NCBI GenBank assembly: GCA_027924645.1
Contig: BSBN01001359.1
Span: 11,264,001 to 11,328,000 of the forward strand
DNA from: Cunninghamia lanceolata
Taxonomy: Eukaryota > Streptophyta > Pinopsida > Cupressales > Cupressaceae
Length of the DNA stretch: 64,000 nucleotides
Direction: 5' to 3'
The notes below the pieces were generated by a model that was not told where the DNA came from, made no database searches, and saw only the letters and a list, made by a program, of their open reading frames with translations. The position numbers and the translations under genes are program-made. The stretch's first letter is position 1, and each line of letters opens with the position of its first letter. This document shows, piece after piece, positions 58,827 through 64,000 of this stretch.

Positions 58827-59497
58827 AACTGTCCAACAGACTATGGGCTGCCGGTAAGTACCCTTTCATTTCTAGGTTAGGCGCATTTATGATTGCATTA
58901 ATTGTAGGTCAAAGTCATAAGTTTTGAATGCGCTGAAAGCCAGAACGATGCAAATGATGCGCTCTATCATGCAAATAATGCGATTCCTCATAAATAACAC
59001 CAAAATCGGTGCAAATGCATTTTTTTCGTATTTAAAGTATTTTTCTGCGCAAACAAAGTCTTGTTGCACATGCAATTAGGGATGTTGCACATGTAAGGTT
59101 TTACTGCGCTTTTGATATTTGGTGGCACATGCAAGATATTGCTACACAAATGATGAACAACCCTGTGCATTTAAATTAAAGCAGTGCATTCAAAATATTT
59201 CAACGCATGTGAAATAAGTATGCGCTTATGATGCAAAACTGTGCATTTGAGACAATTTTGCACAGATAACAAGCAGAACTGTGCAAATAAGTTTAGGTGA
59301 TCAAATTACTTAGAAATTTGATGAAGTTGACTGTGTGATGGATGTTGGTCAAATGATAGGTCATCTCTGAGATTGATAGAATCTCTAGAGAGATGATAGG
59401 ATTGTTTTCTTGTTGAAATAACTAAGTTTTTGATGTTGGATAGATTGACTTGGAGTTTAGTCAACTTTGGTTGATTAACATGTGCTTGTTTGATTTG
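58827..59497. other. GTGCAAAT-rich degenerate repeat inside the PMD element
   Basis: Words such as TGCGCAAA, TTGCACATGCAA and GTGCATTT recur irregularly. No frame. It lies upstream of the PMD frame and ends in a likely acceptor TTTGATTTGTAG at 59490-59501, so an upstream exon may have existed. Confidence 0.55.
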
Positions 59498-61458
59498 TAG
59501 GAGGAGTTAGATGATGTCCTCATGTTGAGGGAGTGGTTTCCAGTTACACAGATGCTGAGACCGTATCTGACTGAGACTGATGTACTGGTTATTGGATTGG
59601 TAGGATTATCATTTGTGCTCTTCATGCCTGAGATTAGGGCTAATCTTGACATGTTGACTACTCTGGTGGAGAGGTTTCACACTGAGGACAGGACCTTTCA
59701 TCTTCCCACTGGGGAGATTATAGTGACTTTAGAGGATGTGCACAGGATTCTGCATATACTAATTAATGGTGAGCTTGTGGAGTACGAGTCATAGACTCGG
59801 GCAGGATTAGATGAGTGTAGACGAGTCTTTGATGATGATGATATCGAGGGCACTGAGATCAGCTGGGATGATATGGTGACTTATTATGAGCCTTTTCTTG
59901 CAGTTGTGGCTGGGTTGATCGGAGGTATTGTGTGCCCCAACAGATGGTCGCGTGGTTTTGTAGTTGGATGGGGTAGGTGGTAGAGCGTATTACTATAGAG
60001 GGTACCAGATATGCATGGGGAGTTTGCATCCTTGCCCACCTAGACCATGATTTACACCAGTTTGTTTACGATGGCTCTTCGAGTTTGGCTTGCAGGGTTT
60101 CACTATTGTAGATATGGGCATGGACTCATAGCTATCACCTGTCCTATTGGCATTGGTACTCAAGGTAGGGGTCAACCTTACTCATATATGTTTCAGGAGA
60201 GTCTTTCCCTGCCCAAGCTGGGAAAGTTGGAGTACTAGAGACATGCCTTCGATAATGTAGATTTTGTTGTATGGTGACCATACCTAGACTATGAGGTATG
60301 GGATGATGATGCATCTGAGCTTCCCTTATGTTTCCAGACTAGATGGCTTATAGGGAGGACATCCTATATATTGGAGCGATGCATAGTATCACATATGTAT
60401 AGGTAGTTTGGTAGAATCCAGGGGATGCCCCAGGGTAATGCCATATTTGCCCATACGTACAAGGAGTGGGGACAATGGGGACCTAGCCCATCCTATGAGA
60501 CAACTCAGGATGGGTTCTTACATATTCCATATTAGCCATGGGTGATGCATAGAGCAGTGGGAGATGCAGGTGTGACTCAGGACTATTTTGATTGGTTCAC
60601 TACACATCTGTTTCCATGCTACTCCAAACCAGGAGAGTGAGCCCCAATTCTGGATGATTGGGAGGATGAGGACGAGGGGCCATGGAGGTGAGGTAGGAGA
60701 TGCCGAGGACAGGGGGTAGAGGTGGCTGAGGTAGGGATGATGGCGGTGGCAGAGGAGGAGGAGGAGGCCATGATGGCGGCGGTGGTGGAGGAGGGTTTGG
60801 TCATGAGAGTGGGCATGATAGCAGTGATGGGGACGATGGTAGAGATGGAGATGGGAGGAGGGTTCACTAGTAGATTGATCCTGCCTAGCATGCTCAGCTA
60901 CTCCTATAGGCACAGGTGTAGCCTCCAGTGTAGCCACAGGGTCATGAGCCAGATAATGGAGTCATAGCGGGGTTACGAGCCCAGTTGGCTCAAGCTCAGT
61001 CATTGCTACAGCAACAACAGGGATAGATTGGGCAGATGTAGGCCCAGATTACTCAGTTGCAGGGTGACCTCTAGATTGCACAGTTAGAGAGAGAAACAAC
61101 CATCTAGAGGTATGGCAGGGTAGAGACACTCTTGGACTAGGTGCAGCGGACTACGGTACAGGATGGAACTGGGTAGATGGTTGCAGAGATGGTCAGGGTA
61201 GGTTAGAAGATCTTCTACTGGCAGTCCTTATATGAGTAGGCAATGCCACCAGAGCGCAGGGCAGATAGCTACAGACCTAGTGACCACAGCAGGTCAGAGA
61301 GGGGGCCAGCAGAGAGTGGCAGAGTGGTGGGAACTATGGGGCCACCTCGCGGGCCACCAAGAGGGGGTGGACTAAGGACAGGGTCAGCAGGTAGAGGAGG
61401 AGGAGTTGGAGGCACCATACCACCACAGCTAGCACCATCAGGAGGGAGCCACTCCTAG
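59498..61458 (+). pseudogene. Plant mobile domain (PMD, MAIN-like) protein with Gly/Gln-rich tail
   Basis: After a likely splice acceptor, the frame reads EELDDVLMLREWFPVTQ and then the PMD signature: LTTLVERFHTEDRTFHLPTG followed by EIIVTLEDVHRILHILINGE (59640-59775). Later parts keep the C-terminal PMD pattern in several frames: LDYEVWDDDASELPLCFQTRW, MYRxFGRIQGMPQ, and YFDWFTTHLFP (60280-60620). A Gly/Asp-rich stretch (60650-60870), a Gln-rich helical piece and an Arg/Gly-rich end (61243-61458) follow. Stops within the PMD, including TGA at 60275 and two TAGs, are C-to-T changes from Arg or Gln. PMD proteins occur in Gypsy and Mutator elements and in the host genes MAIN and MAIL1. Here it lies antisense to its LTR element. 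Confidence 0.82.
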
Positions 61459-62381
61459 TTGTCTCTTGATATGTATCAATTTCTAGTACTTTTTATTTGG
61501 ACATTTATACACCACTTTGGTTTAGACATTTCAGGATGTATTATAATTTTGACATCATTGTATACTTGGACATTCTTATTCTTTTTTTTGATGATGATGA
61601 TGATATGATATCATGAGTCGACAGACTATGCTATGATTTACTGTGATGGACATGACTTACATTATGATGCTTATGACATGCTATGATGTGCTATCCTTAT
61701 AGATGACTTACATGGTTTATGATTTTTGATGCATATGTTTATGTTATATGATGGACCTGATGTTCTATATGATGAATTGTATGATGCAACACTATTATGA
61801 TTATGTTGATGCTTCTATAGATGTTTGATTTACTAGACATGACGCCTCTACATGTTTATGATGTTTGACTTAATGCTAAATACGATGATACATATATATG
61901 TTATGATTTCTACATGTGTTAATTTGCATGTAATGCAAAATGTAATGATATGACTCATGTTTGCATGCACTAAGATGGTTTATCTTGATGATCATGCTAT
62001 CTATGTTTCTGTATTTTTTTGTTTTCTATCATGATATACAGATGAAACTAAAATGGATAACAATGATGCCAGTATATGACTCTTGCTATGGTGATTAATG
62101 ATTTACTTGTGTTTATGCATCCTAATGAACAAAATGATATGCACTTATGATGGTGGACCTAATCATGATACACAATGATTTATTTTTGTTAATTCCAAGT
62201 ATACTCAATCTTAATAACAATACACTTTTAGAAGAAAATAAATTGGATACATGAGAAGATAATGAAAGATAAGAAATGTGATAAAGAATGAATTGGTAAG
62301 AAATGATAAGAAATTGGATAGACACATGATCACAAAGACACATGGATTTTGGTAAAATGACAACCATAGCCTTTATTAAAC
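61459..62381. other. ATGAT-rich low-complexity stretch in the PMD element
   Basis: A TGATGATGATGATATGATATC run near 61592 opens about 550 bases dominated by ATGAT, TATGAT and CATGAC words. No gene. It ends at the right LTR. No primer-binding site for the minus-strand element is obvious at 62360-62381. Confidence 0.6.
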
Positions 62382-63488
62382 TATTAGTGGAAATATTGTT
62401 AACAGTATTAAACTACTAATAATCCAATAATCTCAATGAAATATGATGCAAATCAAATAAACAAAGCAATATCACCTTGAAGACTGATTTACCTTGAACC
62501 TTCCATTATTTTTCTATCTTGTATTGATCTTTTTGATGAATAGAGCTCTCAGAAGCGTGCTTTCTCGCTGTTAGAAGATGACAATACTTGAATGATTGTA
62601 TGTTGGATACAATGCAATGGAGATTACCTACAATGCAACTATTGTGAGGATGAAGGATGGATGATTGAATCCATGGTTGTGTGGATATGAGGATAATGGA
62701 GATAATGCAATGAACAATATGGATGCTTTGCCAAAGGCAAGCTGGAATTTCTGCAGAGTAACTTTGCTATAGCTTGTGGATTGTTGAAATGAGAGAATAA
62801 GCTTCCTTTTATAGGCCGAGGGGCCAAATCCATGTGTTAAGATCTCAAATATGGAAACTTGGTCTTAAGAGGTGTATGGTGAGGATTGAGTTGGTTGAGA
62901 TGAGAGAGAGAAAGAGGGAAGATGTTCCTCTCACCTTGACATGGAGGAGAGAAAGGGGTGACATGAGTCCACATGTCATAAGGCTCACAATGACCCAAGA
63001 AGGTCAAACAAGGAGAACATGTTTGTAGGGGAGGTTGGAAAGATTCTAAGGACTATGGAACAAGTGTCACAAAGTGTCCCTTTGACTATGGTGACATGGA
63101 GAGACCACATCCTTTGGAATAGGGATGGTTGGAGAGATAACAGGGCATGTGGGTGAGAGAAAAAAGATTAATTAAATATTTAAAATATTTAATTACATGT
63201 GCAACTAGGTAAGGTGGATGTGTGAGGTGGCTTGGATGATGTGGAATTTGGAATTGGAACTTTGGAATAGGATGATTTGGGATTAAATAATTTGATTATT
63301 ATTTAATTAAGGGATGACCTTAGAAGAATAGGTTTAATTGACTTAATTAAATAAATTGGTATTTATTTAATTTTGGGGATATGAATCAAATAGATAAATT
63401 GATGAATTTATTAAATGATAGAAGAATGGGAATTAAATAAATAATAAATATTTATTTAATTTGTCATTGCCATTTTTAGGTGTATACA
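62382..63488 (-). repeat. 5' LTR (right) of the PMD element
   Basis: About 1.1 kb, the partner of 49794-50892 with a few per cent differences by eye, followed by GTTAT. Confidence 0.9.
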
Positions 63489-63493
63489 GTTAT

Positions 63494-64000
63494 TTTGTAT
63501 GGAATCATTCAAAAATGGATTGTTCTTTTGCCAATTAGGCCTAAAATCTAGAAGTGACAATTACTAATTTGATCATAACTTTCACAAAACATGATGCAAA
63601 TTGACCAAACCAAAAGAATTAGAAAGGTAACTCAATTATCTTTCCAACCAGACCATGTATAGGTCATAAAAAGGTCATACAAATCCATACAATTCACTAA
63701 AACAACCAACTAATGTTCTGAAAATATAGAAAACAAAGCTTCTTTATTGATTTTTGTGTAAAACTTCAACCCCTAACCTTGGATCTACCTTCCCAAGGCT
63801 TAATAAACTTGTTTATAACCCAACACAACCATTTCTAACTTGTCTTTTGAGTTTTTGATCATTCAACTTCTTATTTACAACCGATGACCCTTCATATTCC
63901 TTGATTTTGCACTTTTGCAACTATGACAATATTTGTACAATATTGACAACTTAACAACTTAAATCACCTAATAACCTAATATTGCCCCAAACACCTTACA
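63494..64000 (-). other. Continuation of the outer LTR element, no gene seen
   Basis: By the target-site logic this is the sequence that once continued directly from 49793. It is AT-rich without a reading frame, and the right end of the LTR or element lies beyond the window. Confidence 0.5.

Larger units (their letters stand above)
49789..63493 (-). mobile_element. LTR retrotransposon carrying an antisense PMD frame, TSD GTTAT
   Basis: GTTAT at 49789-49793 and 63489-63493. The LTRs are 49794-50892 and 62382-63488, both starting TATTAGTGGAAATATTG and ending GGTGTATACA. A polypurine tract (TTTTGCCCCTCTTTG, read CAAAGAGGGGCAAAA on the minus strand) abuts the left LTR, so the element is on the minus strand. 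A good primer-binding site beside the right LTR is not visible. The nested element 51333-58821 splits the internal region. Without it the unit is about 6.2 kb. The only coding relic is a PMD protein on the opposite strand, as described for additional antisense frames of the Ty3/Gypsy Tat lineage. Confidence 0.82.

Noticed and set aside
60518..60937. His/Ser/Pro-rich minus-strand frame
   Set aside because: It is the antisense reading of the Gly/Asp-rich tail of the PMD protein.

Overview
This window looks like intergenic DNA from a large seed-plant genome, probably a gymnosperm (inference). The evidence is a plant-type CCCTAAA telomere-like array, a two-exon phytocyanin gene, PPR and RRM gene debris, Copia- and Gypsy-type LTR retrotransposons, a plant L1-type LINE and a plant mobile domain (PMD) reading frame. 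Gene density is very low. The only gene that looks intact is a GPI-anchored uclacyanin on the minus strand (20634-21401, two exons). Almost everything else is transposon sequence, nested and decayed. Many in-frame stops are explained by a single C-to-T change at CAG, CAA or CGA codons.

Layout. 1-3790: non-coding DNA with a four-copy, about 358-bp tandem array. 3791-6508 (minus): a three-exon DDE-like transposase pseudogene of a family I cannot name. 7288-10107: a degenerate telomere-like array with about 370-470-bp higher-order units, bracketed by GC-rich palindromes that share one core. 11949-13003: a PPR fragment followed by a decayed RRM gene. 13225-13790: AT-rich repeats. 14586-18627: a complete non-autonomous LTR element (target duplication ATATC) with one long acidic reading frame. 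19566-20200: short tandem repeats. 20540-21522: the uclacyanin gene.

22760-44177 is one nest. A minus-strand LTR element (internal region 36671-39267) has its left LTR abutting a LINE and its right LTR split by a Gypsy-type element (39621-44152, target duplication GTAAT). The LINE (about 23083-36570) is split inside ORF2 by a minus-strand Copia-like element (27628-33153, target duplication CACTT). 48716-64000 is a second nest: an outer LTR (from 48716) is split by a PMD-bearing LTR element (49794-63488, target duplication GTTAT), which is itself split by a minus-strand Copia-like element (51333-58821, target duplication GGTTC).

None of the LTR elements shows recognisable reverse transcriptase or integrase, so all would have depended on enzymes supplied by other elements. 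Three LTR families share a hairpin that presents a G tract at the LTR end beside the primer-binding site; the stem sequences differ while the loop is kept. The Copia-like elements also carry several CTCCCCCTTT (polypurine on the minus strand) blocks. Main items for follow-up are the unnamed transposase family, the LTR hairpin and its snap-back derivative at 33095-33153, extra reading frames of unknown function in three retroelements, and the palindromes around the telomere-like block.
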